Positions 7,048 through 16,131 of a DNA stretch of 63,312 nt are shown one piece after another; the stretch's first letter is position 1, and each line of letters starts with the position of its first letter. A model generated the notes under the pieces. That model made no database searches, was not told the DNA's origin, and saw nothing but the letters and a program-made list of their open reading frames with translations. A program made the position numbers and the translations under genes. Source of the stretch: Granulicella sp. (GTDB taxonomy: Bacteria > Acidobacteriota > Terriglobia > Terriglobales > Acidobacteriaceae); NCBI GenBank assembly GCA_027365345.1, contig DAHXNO010000177.1:1-63312 (forward strand), given 5' to 3'.

Positions 7048-9666
7048 ATGAGCATAGAGAGAGCAGAACGGCCCGCGGGCCTGAGACTTGAACCGCTGCC
7101 TGCGGATCTGGATGCGGCTCCGGGACGGTATGCGTCTGTGGATGTCTCGCCGGAGCCGATGTTTGGCCCGGATCAGCTTGGCGGCTACAAGAGCGCCGTT
7201 GAGGAGCTGATCCGGATGACGGCGATGCAGGACACCAGCGCCAGGATCTTTGAGGTGCTGCAGGCCTGGGAGGCGCGGCTGTTCTCCCGCGGCTACCAGT
7301 TTCTTACCAACGGGGCGAGAGGCATGGGGCTGTATGGCGGCGCGGGAGCAGCGACGCCCTCTTCGATTATGGCCACGGGGAATGCGATGAAGCTGTTCCC
7401 GGTAAACGTGTATGGAGCGCGGGAGGATAAGATTACCGCGGCTCTGGGGCGCGAGGTTCCGGGGTTGAAGTTTATGCCCAAGGATCCGGACAGCCCGCCG
7501 GATCAGACAGCGGCCGAGGAGGCCAACCGGTATGTGAAGGTGTGGCAGTTGGACTCTGACATCAAGAGCGTGGTGGCCAGGATCTGCCGGTACTTTTACA
7601 CCGACGGGAGGGTAGTGCTGTGGACGCGCTCTGTGGCCGATCAGCAGCGCTGGGGCGCAGAGGCTCCCGATAAGGATGTGGTGTTTGGCGCGGGCGAGAG
7701 CGAGGGCGTGACGCCGGAGACCGAGATGGAGGGCGGCGGCGCTGAAACGGGTGAGGATCTTGCTGAGCACGGGCAGGCTGCGGAGAGAGCGTCCGACGGT
7801 GCGGAGGAAGGGGACGAGCCTGCGGAGTTGCCGGCCATCTGCGAGATTACGTCGGCTTATGGCGTGCTGGAGAGCAAGGTTCCGATCTACGCGGACGACA
7901 TCTTTGAGATGGGCTGGGTGCGGATTGCGACGGAGCAGGATGTGGACATTCTGCGCGAGCGGTATCCGTGGGTTGCGGACAAGATTGAGGCGGGAGGGTC
8001 CGCGGGCGGCGACGGGTTTGATCGCATGGCGCGGATCAATGTGCGGCTGGCGGTGCAGAACTCCAGCGCGACCGGCGAGAGCTGCATGAAGGATGCGACG
8101 GAGAGCCACACGTGGTTCCGTCCCAGCCAGTATCACGCGATCCAGGACAAAGAGACTCGGGCGGTGTTCTTTGAGAACTTCCCCGATGGGCTGCGGGTGA
8201 CACATGCCGGCAACCAGCTTGCGTTTGTGCGCAACGAGTGTCTGGACGATCATATTGAGATTCGTCACCCGCGGGTGGGGGACGGGCAGAATCGGCGCTC
8301 GATTGGAGCGAATTATCTGCCGTTGCAGAAGATTCTGAATCAGAACATCGGTTTGTTGGTGCGCTACTTTGTGGGCTGCGTTCCGCGCCGGTTTGCGGCC
8401 AGCGGTCCGATTGATGTGGAGGCGATCAACCAGCAGACGAACGATCCGGCGCGGATTACGCCGGTGATGCTGGAGGCCGGGCAGCGCATCCAGGACATTA
8501 CCGGCATTGAGAATGTGCCGACGCCGACGACCGGCTTGATGGAGTTTGTGCAGTGGCTGGTGAACGGAGCTCCGGAGGCGATGGATGGAGCGACGCCGGC
8601 GATGTTTGGCCAGGGGCAGACGGGGACGGTGGGTGAGGCGGCGCTGAATCGGGACCAGAGCCTGCAGGTGTTTTCGGCTCCGTGGTCGCAGATATGCCAG
8701 GGGCTGGCGCGTGCTGCCACGCAGGCGGCGAGGGCAGCGGCGGTGAATCGGAAGACGAAGATACGAAGCCGGACTCCCGGCCAGCAGCGGCTGGTGGTGG
8801 AGTTGGAGAATCTGCGCGGCGATGCGCTGTGCTATGCGGAGAGCCTGGAGATTCCGCAGACGCTGGTGGAGCAGGAGGCGCAGACGGCGGCGCTGGTGGA
8901 GGCCAGTACGCACGTGGAGCTGTATCGCGGGATTGTGAACGATGTGCAGAATCTGCCCTACTTTGCCCAGATGCCGAGCCTGAGCGGGCTGCATATTCCC
9001 GGGCTGGGCGCGGTGGAGAAGCAGCAGGGCGAGTTTGAGCTGCTGACCTCGACGGGGCCGATTGAGAATCCGGCGATTGCGGAGATGGAGGAGAAGATTG
9101 CGGAGTTGCAAAGACTGATTGCTCGCGGCCAGACCCATCCCGAGGCGCAGACGGCGCAGGGACAGGAGGCGCTGGCACAGTTGCAGCAGCAGTTGCCGCA
9201 GTTGCAGAGCCAGTTGCAGCAGGTGAAGAGCTCGCAGCCACTGGTCTCCAGCGTTCCGGTGGCGCAGGATGGGAGTGAGAATCACGCGGTGGAGGCGGCG
9301 ATTACGCTGGCCAAGCTGAACTCTGCCGAGGGGCGGAAGTTCAAGAATGGAACGTCGGAGCAACAGGCGGTTTACCAGAATCTTCTGCTGCACTGGCGGC
9401 AGCATGAGGCGATGGCGGCCGAGTTGACGCCGGTTCAGCCGCTGCCGGTGAAGGCCAGCGCAACAGTTGCCGTGGACAAGCTGCCACCTAACGTGCAGGC
9501 TGAGGCGCTGACCGCGCTGGGAGTGGCGGCCAAGCCGGAGGACTTTGTTCCCCAGACGCAGATGGTGCCGCATGAGACCACCGTGGAGCAGATAGGGATC
9601 GATCCGAATGGAACGCCGGTGAAGGTGAAGACGAGCACGATCAATCGGTCGGGAAGACTGCGCTGA
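7048..9666 (+). CDS. Phage portal protein
   Basis: About 872 residues from ATG 7048; a TTG at 7018 would add ten. Portal-like features are the N-terminal helical block (AVEELIRMTAMQDTSARIFEVLQAWEARLFSRGY), the central VKVWQLDSDIKSVVARICRYFYTDGR, and near two-thirds of the length IENVPTPTTGLMEFVQWL then GATPAMFGQGQTGTVGEAAL, as seen in large portals of short-tailed phages. An acidic low-complexity insert occupies about residues 215-265. The C-terminal quarter is Gln-rich (QLQQQLPQLQSQLQQ), like the barrel/crown helices of P22-type portals. It forms the dodecameric DNA gate at the capsid vertex and lies downstream of terS/terL as expected. Confidence 0.75.
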   Translation: MSIERAERPAGLRLEPLPADLDAAPGRYASVDVSPEPMFGPDQLGGYKSAVEELIRMTAMQDTSARIFEVLQAWEARLFSRGYQFLTNGARGMGLYGGAGAATPSSIMATGNAMKLFPVNVYGAREDKITAALGREVPGLKFMPKDPDSPPDQTAAEEANRYVKVWQLDSDIKSVVARICRYFYTDGRVVLWTRSVADQQRWGAEAPDKDVVFGAGESEGVTPETEMEGGGAETGEDLAEHGQAAERASDGAEEGDEPAELPAICEITSAYGVLESKVPIYADDIFEMGWVRIATEQDVDILRERYPWVADKIEAGGSAGGDGFDRMARINVRLAVQNSSATGESCMKDATESHTWFRPSQYHAIQDKETRAVFFENFPDGLRVTHAGNQLAFVRNECLDDHIEIRHPRVGDGQNRRSIGANYLPLQKILNQNIGLLVRYFVGCVPRRFAASGPIDVEAINQQTNDPARITPVMLEAGQRIQDITGIENVPTPTTGLMEFVQWLVNGAPEAMDGATPAMFGQGQTGTVGEAALNRDQSLQVFSAPWSQICQGLARAATQAARAAAVNRKTKIRSRTPGQQRLVVELENLRGDALCYAESLEIPQTLVEQEAQTAALVEASTHVELYRGIVNDVQNLPYFAQMPSLSGLHIPGLGAVEKQQGEFELLTSTGPIENPAIAEMEEKIAELQRLIARGQTHPEAQTAQGQEALAQLQQQLPQLQSQLQQVKSSQPLVSSVPVAQDGSENHAVEAAITLAKLNSAEGRKFKNGTSEQQAVYQNLLLHWRQHEAMAAELTPVQPLPVKASATVAVDKLPPNVQAEALTALGVAAKPEDFVPQTQMVPHETTVEQIGIDPNGTPVKVKTSTINRSGRLR

Positions 9667-9992
9667 GGTTGTTTTACGGGCTAGCGCTGCGTTGCCGTAG
9701 CGGCGCGTTGCGTGCGGCTTGGCGTGACGCTTCCGGATGGGCTTTGCGCCTTGGGAGTGGCTTTGGGCTTCCGGAATTGCTTTGCGTTGCCGGAGTGCCG
9801 TGTTGCGTGAGACGGCCAGACGCGGGGCGGGGCTGAGAAAATCCAGCGACAGGACGCAGAGCGTCAAGCGACGTGGCTGAGAAGCTTCAGGCGACGGAGC
9901 TGAAAGACTTCAAGCGCCGGAGCGGGAAGTTTCAAGCGAAGAAGCTGGGTGGGTCCACAAACAGAAGGTTGATCGATGAGGAGGTTGAGGTG
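9667..9992 (+). other. Spacer with degenerate repeats and an upstream alternative start
   Basis: The first ~200 bases repeat variants of GGCTTTGCG and TTCCGGA and contain no convincing gene. From 9873 a GTG-initiated frame would extend the next protein by 40 basic residues, but no ribosome-binding site precedes it, whereas ATG 9993 has one. Confidence 0.4.
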
Positions 9993-10748
9993 ATGGGGAT
10001 TACGCCATCCATTCCGAACCTGCGTCCGTATGCGCCGCGCAACGGAGAGCAGAGCGTGCAGGAGCAGGTGCAGCAGACCACCGACGCAGGGGCTCCGGAT
10101 TGGGCCGCTTCCGGGCCGATCCAGACGCTGATGGGATATGACCCGAGCGGCGCCCACGCGGAGGGATCTACAGGAACCATTGCGTATGTGCAGCCGGAGG
10201 CGGAGAAGATCAACGTGGCGCAGCCGGGCATGTACACCAAGCCGGTGGCGGCGCATGAGGCCACGCACGTCTTTCAGAACTCTCGCAATGGAGATTTTCT
10301 GCGCGCGATTCAGTCGCTGGCTCCTGGGCCTCCGCTGCTGAAGGACTATGACTACGGCGGCGTGGCGGGGCTGCAGGCGCATCCGCTGAAGTCGATAGGA
10401 GACTATAACCCGGAGCAGCAGGCGCGGATGGTGGAAGACCTGACCAAGGCTCAGGAGCAGTTGAAGCCGATGATGAGCCGTGAGCAACTGCAGCAATGGG
10501 ATACGACGAAGGCTGCGTTGGAGCGGCCGATTCGCCAGTTGCTGGCCGTGCCTCCGCCGGATAACTCGCTGGCCGGAAGAGCCGATGAGTGGATTGCGGA
10601 ACGGCCGTTGGGGGAGCTGCTGGACCATCCGTTCACGCGGCTGAAGGGGATCCTTGTACCGCCGCCGATGCCGAAGGGTCCGGATGCTCCTCCGGAGCCT
10701 CCGAGTGTGGCGCTGGGATTTGCGGATCGATCGAAGCTGGTGAGGTAG
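9993..10748 (+). CDS. Phage HEXXH metallopeptidase-like protein
   Basis: A 251-residue protein from ATG 9993, chosen because GAGGAGG lies at the right distance upstream. Residues 86-94 read AAHEATHVF, an HEXXH zinc-peptidase motif in the style of the DUF4157 family (helix with HExxHVxQ) found in toxin and contractile-particle cargo. Upstream there is YVQPEAEKINVAQPG, which would be the edge strand. The C-terminal half is Pro-rich and helical. Its position between portal and scaffold suggests either a head-maturation protease or a virion-packaged effector. The third zinc ligand is not identified. Confidence 0.55.
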   Translation: MGITPSIPNLRPYAPRNGEQSVQEQVQQTTDAGAPDWAASGPIQTLMGYDPSGAHAEGSTGTIAYVQPEAEKINVAQPGMYTKPVAAHEATHVFQNSRNGDFLRAIQSLAPGPPLLKDYDYGGVAGLQAHPLKSIGDYNPEQQARMVEDLTKAQEQLKPMMSREQLQQWDTTKAALERPIRQLLAVPPPDNSLAGRADEWIAERPLGELLDHPFTRLKGILVPPPMPKGPDAPPEPPSVALGFADRSKLVR

Positions 10749-10749
10749 G

Positions 10750-12390
10750 GTGAGGCGGCTGGAGACGGGCGGCTGGAGGAGCACGCAGAGGGCTGCTGCT
10801 GTTGAGGAGGTTTTCGCGCCGCGAGATGCGTGGGCATGGGGGCTCCAGCGGCTGATGGATAGGAAGACGATGCGGGAGACCGATGCGCGGGCGTTGAGCG
10901 AGGGGTGGGTCCAGTTGAGGAAGCCGGAGACGGAATTGAGAGACATGGAAGAAAGAGAGATGGAGATCCGAGACATGATGGAGCAGGTGATGGAGATCCC
11001 CGAGGCGGGCGAAGCGTGGCGCGAGGGCGTGCTGGAGTGCGTGTGGGCCGAGGCTGGAGAGGCTGCTGTTGAGGGGTCCGATGGGCTGGGGTCAGACCCT
11101 TCGGGTTCCGATGATTCGGGGTTCGATGGGTCAGAGTTTGATCCGGCTGAGGGGGATGCTCCGGGAGGGTCGGACGACGGCGCGGACGCGGCAGAGGCTG
11201 CGGAGTTGGATGAGGATGGAGAGGCCGAGCCGGGTGCGGAGGAGGAGAAGGACGAGGCGCGGCGTGGGTCAAAGGCGTTTCGGGAGTGGCTGAAGCGGCA
11301 GGAGGCTACGCCGGAGGGACAGAAGTTCGCCAAGCAGGTGCGGGCGGACTTCTACAAGGCGCAGCAGATTGCGGAGATCGACCCGGAGGGGATCAACGGC
11401 ATCCGGCAGAAGTACGCTCTGCTGGAGAGCATCGGCGGCGTGGAGGCGGTTACGGAGCTGCAGGAGCGGGCAGCCGAGTCTGATGCGCTGGATCAGGCGC
11501 TGGGGGCGGGCGATCCGCGGGCGCTGGACACGCTGGGACCGGAGTTTGACGCTGGGCTGGTGAAGCTGACGCCGGTGCTGCTGGAGCGCGTGATGCGCGC
11601 CGATCCAGAGGCGTTTGCGACGGCGATGCTGCCGCATCTGATGAGCACCCTGGCGGGAGCTCCGCTGACGGCGGACCTGAGCCGCATGGTGGAGGTGATG
11701 AATGCTGCGCATCTGGACGATAAGGGGAAGCTGGATTCGATTGGCAAGCTGCTGCGCAACATTGCGCAGTTCTACCGCGCCACGGAGGAGAAGGCGGCCA
11801 AGGTGAAGGCTGCTCCGGTGGACCAGGAGCGCAGGGCCTTTGAGCAGGAGCGGAGCCGCTTTGAGCAGCAACAGCAGCAGGCGCACTGGAGCAACCACAT
11901 CATTCCGCAGGTGGCCGGCCACGAGAAGCAGAAGCTGGAAGAGGCGTTTCGCCCCTACGCCGCCAAGCTGCGCCTGGATACGGCGGGAACCGAGGATCTG
12001 TTCAGCGCCTTTCGAGCCAAGCTGAAGGAGGTGGGACAGGCCGACGCAGCCTACATCAAGCAGATGGGGATCTACCACAAGCAGAAGAATCCTGATCCGG
12101 GTACGGTGGCGAACTTTGTGAAGGCCGCGATCAACCGGCACTACAAGAGCGTGGTGGATGGAGTGGTGAAGGCTCGTTATGGACGGTTCCTGGGCGCGGC
12201 GGCGGTGCAGCAGCGGCGAGTGCAGCCGGCGGCGCGGCCGGGCGCTGCGCGCAACGGTGCGCCGACGATTGTGAGCGCGAAGCCGTCTCCTGAGGAGATC
12301 GATTACCGTAGAACGCCCGAGGCTGATCAGTGGAAGGGGATCTACACGCTGAAGGATGGAAGCCGCGTGAAGTGGGTGCGGCCGGCGTAG
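10750..12390 (+). CDS. Putative capsid scaffolding protein
   Basis: 546 residues from a GTG one base after the previous stop; an ATG at 10858 is an alternative. Residues ~100-175 are extremely acidic (EGSDGLGSDPSGSDDSGFDG and AAELDEDGEAEPGAEEE). The middle and C-terminal parts are helical with coiled-coil runs (QERRAFEQERSRFEQQQQQ). A short basic C-terminus (KGIYTLKDGSRVKWVRP) would suit capsid contact. Location between portal and major capsid protein, acidity and helical character together suggest scaffold. No direct family match is recognised, so this is inference from context. Confidence 0.5.
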   Translation: MRRLETGGWRSTQRAAAVEEVFAPRDAWAWGLQRLMDRKTMRETDARALSEGWVQLRKPETELRDMEEREMEIRDMMEQVMEIPEAGEAWREGVLECVWAEAGEAAVEGSDGLGSDPSGSDDSGFDGSEFDPAEGDAPGGSDDGADAAEAAELDEDGEAEPGAEEEKDEARRGSKAFREWLKRQEATPEGQKFAKQVRADFYKAQQIAEIDPEGINGIRQKYALLESIGGVEAVTELQERAAESDALDQALGAGDPRALDTLGPEFDAGLVKLTPVLLERVMRADPEAFATAMLPHLMSTLAGAPLTADLSRMVEVMNAAHLDDKGKLDSIGKLLRNIAQFYRATEEKAAKVKAAPVDQERRAFEQERSRFEQQQQQAHWSNHIIPQVAGHEKQKLEEAFRPYAAKLRLDTAGTEDLFSAFRAKLKEVGQADAAYIKQMGIYHKQKNPDPGTVANFVKAAINRHYKSVVDGVVKARYGRFLGAAAVQQRRVQPAARPGAARNGAPTIVSAKPSPEEIDYRRTPEADQWKGIYTLKDGSRVKWVRPA

Positions 12391-12662
12391 CGTTGCTGCG
12401 CACAAGCGGCGGCAGCCGATATGTGGCCGGGCGCGTTGCGTGAGTGAAGTGTGCTGTTGGCGCAGGTGGTGGGCCGGCGCAGAGAAGAGAGTTTTTTTCA
12501 CGAGCCGTGGGTGCGAGATCGCTACCTCGTTAAACGCGTAACCTTTCGGCATTTCGTAGTGCAGAGAGACAACAGAGACAGAAGAGACATCGCGAAGGCG
12601 CAGGGAGCCGAAGGTCCGGCTTGCCTGTGGCCTATCCCATTGCTCCGGAAGGGCAAAAGAAT
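12391..12662 (+). other. Intergenic leader of the capsid gene
   Basis: 270 bases with no supported gene. The last 120 bases include a purine-rich stretch of AGAGACA-type repeats (12561-12592). A similar GAGAGAC leader precedes the gene at 14110 and the one at 2671, so it may be a conserved translation leader of this phage. Confidence 0.35.
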
Positions 12663-14003
12663 ATGCCAGTTACAGAGTTAGCGTATGAGGCGGTAGAACT
12701 CGAAGCGTTTGTGGATCAGATTCCCGACTATCAGGCCCGGTTCAACAAGTTGCAGCAGCGCCTGATGAAGGATGGGAAGAAGGTTCCTATCAGCAATATG
12801 ACCAGCGCCGGAGGCGTGCAGCGCCAGCCGCTGCGGGTTCCGTTCCGCGCTCAGGGCGGAGCGGCGATTCAGCAGTTTGCCGCCGACACCTCCAGCAGCA
12901 TTGCGATGTGGCCGCGTGGCACCGGATCCACCACGGATGCGTTTGTGGCCGCGCCGGTGCGCATCATCAACACCTGCGAGATCTCTAACCTGACCCAGCA
13001 GGCCACCGACGGCAAGGACCGCGGCCTGGTGAAGGTGAACAAGGAGGAGATGAAGCAGAGCCTGCGCTCCTTTGAGAATGGGATCGAGGGTTTGTTCAAC
13101 GGAGACGGCTCCGGCACGATCGCCAGCATTCCTACAACTGCGACGATCAGCTCCGGCTCCGGTACGGGGGCTCAGACCAGCTACATCAGTGGGTTGACCA
13201 CCGTGGCCGGCTTCAGCGATCAGCAGGTGATCCAGATTCTGCCCGCGGTGGGCGGAACGGCGCTGGGTACGGCGACGATCAGCTACGTGGATCCGGTGGC
13301 GCAGACGCTATGGTTCTCTACAGCGCTGCCCGCAGGGACGGCTACCGGGAACATTCTGGTGGTGATGGGAGCGACCGGCGCGGCCGGCAGCTCGATCTAC
13401 GGATCGAAGTACTGGATTGCCAACGGGTCCACGGGTACGATCGCCGGCATCAACAAGGCGCTGTATCCGGGGCGTCTTTCCACGCCGACGATCAACCTGA
13501 ACGGCACCGGGGCGGTGACCAACGCCATGGCGCAGCGGATTGAGGCTCTGATTGCGCGGGCGCGCGGCGACGGCGAGGGCGAAGACGAGCAGGACGACGC
13601 CAACGAGTTCTACTACACGAACTTTGCGCAGGGCGTGGCCGCAGCCAACAACTACTACAACCCCGGCATCACGCGCCTGGACCAGGACGGCGAGACCGTG
13701 GTGGATACGGCGAAGAAGTTCATGCAGAAGACCATGTTCGGACGGCCAGTGGTTTATTCCAGCACGGCCGATCCGACCCAGATCCAGCGGTTCAATCCGA
13801 AGGACTGGCATGTGGGCGTACTGTTTGACACTCGGCTGCATGAGTGGACACCCGGCAATACGATTGCTCCTACGCCGGCGGCAACCAGCGGCTACACGTA
13901 CTACGACTCGATCACCTTTGGGTATGAGTGCGGGCTGCAGTTGGTGTGCGCTGATCCCAAGGACCAGTTCTATGTGCAGGGTTGCCCGGTGCCGACTATC
14001 TAG
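12663..14003 (+). CDS. Major capsid protein
   Basis: 446 residues from ATG 12663 with GGAAGGGCAAAAGA upstream. The order after scaffold, the size, and the sequence character support the major coat protein: the N-terminal FVDQIPDYQARFNKLQQR helix, then RVPFRAQGG and VKVNKEEMKQSLRSFENG, with a beta-rich Gly/Thr insertion at ~160-250. The C-terminal part has FDTRLHEWTPGN and TFGYECGLQLVCADPKDQF, typical of the last beta strands of HK97-fold coat proteins. A strong terminator follows directly, consistent with a highly expressed gene. Confidence 0.7.
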   Translation: MPVTELAYEAVELEAFVDQIPDYQARFNKLQQRLMKDGKKVPISNMTSAGGVQRQPLRVPFRAQGGAAIQQFAADTSSSIAMWPRGTGSTTDAFVAAPVRIINTCEISNLTQQATDGKDRGLVKVNKEEMKQSLRSFENGIEGLFNGDGSGTIASIPTTATISSGSGTGAQTSYISGLTTVAGFSDQQVIQILPAVGGTALGTATISYVDPVAQTLWFSTALPAGTATGNILVVMGATGAAGSSIYGSKYWIANGSTGTIAGINKALYPGRLSTPTINLNGTGAVTNAMAQRIEALIARARGDGEGEDEQDDANEFYYTNFAQGVAAANNYYNPGITRLDQDGETVVDTAKKFMQKTMFGRPVVYSSTADPTQIQRFNPKDWHVGVLFDTRLHEWTPGNTIAPTPAATSGYTYYDSITFGYECGLQLVCADPKDQFYVQGCPVPTI

Positions 14004-14048
14004 TCTGCGCCGATGGGCTATTGCGGGCTAGCTAGCGCCGAGGAAGAA

Positions 14049-14084
14049 CAGCGAGGGTGACGGGTTCACCCTCGCTGCATTTTT
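14049..14084 (+). terminator. Rho-independent terminator after the capsid gene
   Basis: A perfect 12-bp stem (14049-14060 with 14066-14077, five-base loop) is followed by CATTTTT. It would reduce read-through from the capsid gene into the co-chaperonin and tail genes. Confidence 0.85.
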
Positions 14085-14109
14085 AAGGAAAGAGAGAGAC
14101 AGCAGAGAC

Positions 14110-14484
14110 ATGAGCCTTCCCTTGATGGATGGACGAGAGCCGATTCCGTTTCGGCCGGTTCTGGACCGGATTTTTGTTGAAGAGATTCCAGTGTTGGAGA
14201 GCCGGATTGTGACCCCCGGCGGGCTGACGCTGGAGCGCAGCGAGCGCTTTGCCGCCAAGCCGATGACAGGACGGGTGCTGGCCGTGGGCGATGGTGTTCC
14301 CATGGCCGGGGTACTGATGCCCATGCCGTACAAGGTGGGCGATGTGGTGCACTGCAGCGAGTATGGCCGAGAGTACATCAACCTGCGCACCCACCAGGTG
14401 GGTGAGCGGGCGTTTACGAAGGGTGAGGTGCGCACCTTTGTGATCCGCGTGGCCGATACGCATGGGGAGTTGCCCGGTGCATAG
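14110..14484 (+). CDS. Phage GroES-like co-chaperonin
   Basis: A 124-residue protein with the GroES fold written along its length. RPVLDRIFVEEIP corresponds to the PLHDRVIVKR strand. TPGGLTLERSERFAAKP corresponds to the mobile loop that binds GroEL (GGIVL in E. coli). MTGRVLAVGDG matches RGEVLAVGNG, and YKVGDVVHCSEYGREYINL matches VKVGDIVIFNDGYG. The C-terminal RTFVIRVAD parallels the closing strand. It sits directly downstream of the major capsid gene, the partner expected from T4 gp31/gp23 biology, so it probably reprogrammes host GroEL to fold the coat protein. A ribosome-binding stretch AAGGAAAGAGAGAGA precedes it. Confidence 0.75.
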   Translation: MSLPLMDGREPIPFRPVLDRIFVEEIPVLESRIVTPGGLTLERSERFAAKPMTGRVLAVGDGVPMAGVLMPMPYKVGDVVHCSEYGREYINLRTHQVGERAFTKGEVRTFVIRVADTHGELPGA

Positions 14485-15172
14485 GGAGTGTCCGCCTGAG
14501 TTTCAGGATGCGTTTACGCGCCAGGGAGGGACCAATCCTTATGGCGAGCCGGTGTTCAAACTGGTGTGGAGCGAGTGCGCCACGACGCGCGCCGGAGGGT
14601 ACTGGGCCAAGGATGGATTTGAGGGCTATCGGGATTTTCTGGTGGGCGGCAAGGAGCCTTGCTGGCTGCTGATGATGTGGAAGCCGGCGCAGGACTTTGG
14701 TTCGCCAGCACGCTGGTACTACCAGCACCGGGATGAGGGCAGCGGGTTGCAGGAGCTGGGCGAGTATCCCTTCCATGGGCAGTATGTGGTGTTGCAACGG
14801 CTGGTGCACTACGAGAGCCGCGATGGAGAGATGCGGGCAGAGATTCTGGAGCTGAGCAGCTTTCTGGTGGATGTGATGCTGCCGGCGGTGAAGTTCTGGC
14901 AGGCGCTGAATGAGGAAGAAAAGGTAGCCGCGCTGAAGCTGGAGGCGGAGCTGGCTGAGAACGAGGTGCTGGAAGAGATGCTGGAGGCCAAAGCAGACTG
15001 CGCGCCGGCCTTCCGCGGCGCTGCGGCCAGCTATACCAACCAGGGCTGCCGGACGAGTGTGATCGCCAGAAAAGTGGAGGTCATGGAGCGCGGGATGCGG
15101 CAGGCGATGGCGATTGCCGCACGGATGCCGCGCGGCTTGATGCAGTTGAACGATGCAGGCGCAGAGGCCTGA
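14462..15172 (+). CDS. Phage hypothetical virion-module protein
   Basis: 236 residues from ATG 14462 (23-base overlap with the co-chaperonin) or a GTG at 14479. The N-terminal part is Trp/Tyr-rich (NPYGEPVFKLVWSECATTRAG, GGYWAKDGFEGYRDFL). The C-terminal part is helical (ALNEEEKVAALKLEAELAE). No family is recognised. Coupling to both neighbours supports a real gene, probably a virion or connector accessory. Confidence 0.55.
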   Translation: MGSCPVHRECPPEFQDAFTRQGGTNPYGEPVFKLVWSECATTRAGGYWAKDGFEGYRDFLVGGKEPCWLLMMWKPAQDFGSPARWYYQHRDEGSGLQELGEYPFHGQYVVLQRLVHYESRDGEMRAEILELSSFLVDVMLPAVKFWQALNEEEKVAALKLEAELAENEVLEEMLEAKADCAPAFRGAAASYTNQGCRTSVIARKVEVMERGMRQAMAIAARMPRGLMQLNDAGAEA

Positions 15173-15191
15173 GTTTACCCAAGGAGACAGA

Positions 15192-16049
15192 ATGGCGACG
15201 TTACATGGCTTGGATGATCCAGAGGTTCAACCCTTGATGCAGAAGATGAATGCGGACACATGGGATCCGCGGATCGACCGGAATATGCTGCGGGCTCCGG
15301 AACGCTACATCTACATTTTTACGGTTTCACTGCGGGAGTTTGTGGTGGACCGGCCGCCGCTGTGGATCAAGTTCCGGTTGCGAGGCTGCCCGAAGGGGCA
15401 ACGCTATGCGCTGGTGACGCGGATTCCCGATCCGCTGATGCAGAAGGTACACAACACGGATACGGGAAAGTTCCGCGGCGAGGCGCACGATGGGCTGCGC
15501 TGCACGATTGATCTGCTGAATCCGAATAATCCGACCAACGATCCGGATTGGAACGCAGCGCCGGAGATGGCAGCTTACTTTTCCACGAGCCGGGGTAGCG
15601 ATCTATTTGCGCAGGGGCTGTTTGTCAGTTTGCAGGAGACGCCCAGCGAAGAGGAGATTCGCAGGGCCGAGCAGCGGCGCGAGCGGTACTACCGGGCGGT
15701 GATGGCGCAGGCCGACGAGCTGGAGGCGACGGATCGGCCGGGATTGCAGGCGATGCTGAAGGGTGAAGAAGGAACCGATTTGCGGCTGGCACTGGATTAT
15801 TTTGGCGAGCAGCGAGATTACCACAAGCCGATGGTTCCGACGATCGATTGCCCGAACTGCGGCGAGGCGATCAAGAAGAATATGGCCTTTCACAAGAGCG
15901 CGGCGCTGGGCGGGATGCTGTGCATTCTGGATTGGCAGAGGGCCGTGATGGCCGGGGTGAAGAACAAGTCCGACGTGCCGGAGGAGCTGCGCTGGTGGGG
16001 TGAGGATGCCCCGGTGAAGCGCGCGGCGGCGCGTCCCCGAGCTTCGTAA
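15192..16049 (+). CDS. Phage hypothetical protein with zinc ribbon
   Basis: 285 residues from ATG 15192, chosen over ATG 15153 because AAGGAGAC lies seven bases upstream. The N-terminal region has APERYIYIFTVSLREFVVDR and WIKFRLRGCPKGQRYALVTR. The middle is a charged helix (SEEEIRRAEQRRERYYRAVMA). Near residue 230 CPNCGEAIKKN begins a small zinc-ribbon-like element with a later Cys in GMLCILDW. No named family. It looks conserved with the structural genes around it. Confidence 0.55.
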   Translation: MATLHGLDDPEVQPLMQKMNADTWDPRIDRNMLRAPERYIYIFTVSLREFVVDRPPLWIKFRLRGCPKGQRYALVTRIPDPLMQKVHNTDTGKFRGEAHDGLRCTIDLLNPNNPTNDPDWNAAPEMAAYFSTSRGSDLFAQGLFVSLQETPSEEEIRRAEQRRERYYRAVMAQADELEATDRPGLQAMLKGEEGTDLRLALDYFGEQRDYHKPMVPTIDCPNCGEAIKKNMAFHKSAALGGMLCILDWQRAVMAGVKNKSDVPEELRWWGEDAPVKRAAARPRAS

Positions 16050-16131
16050 GGCGCAGCAGCGGCGGCGGATCACGCTCCATGTCTCGGCGTGAAGCCGCCG
16101 CTGCCGCCTGCGAAGTCCAGGTGAGGAGATT

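Noticed and set aside
6793-9867. A minus-strand open frame of about 1000 codons opposite the portal gene
   Set aside because: It is Leu/Arg/His-rich with no motifs and arises from the codon bias of the highly GC-rich portal gene on the other strand.
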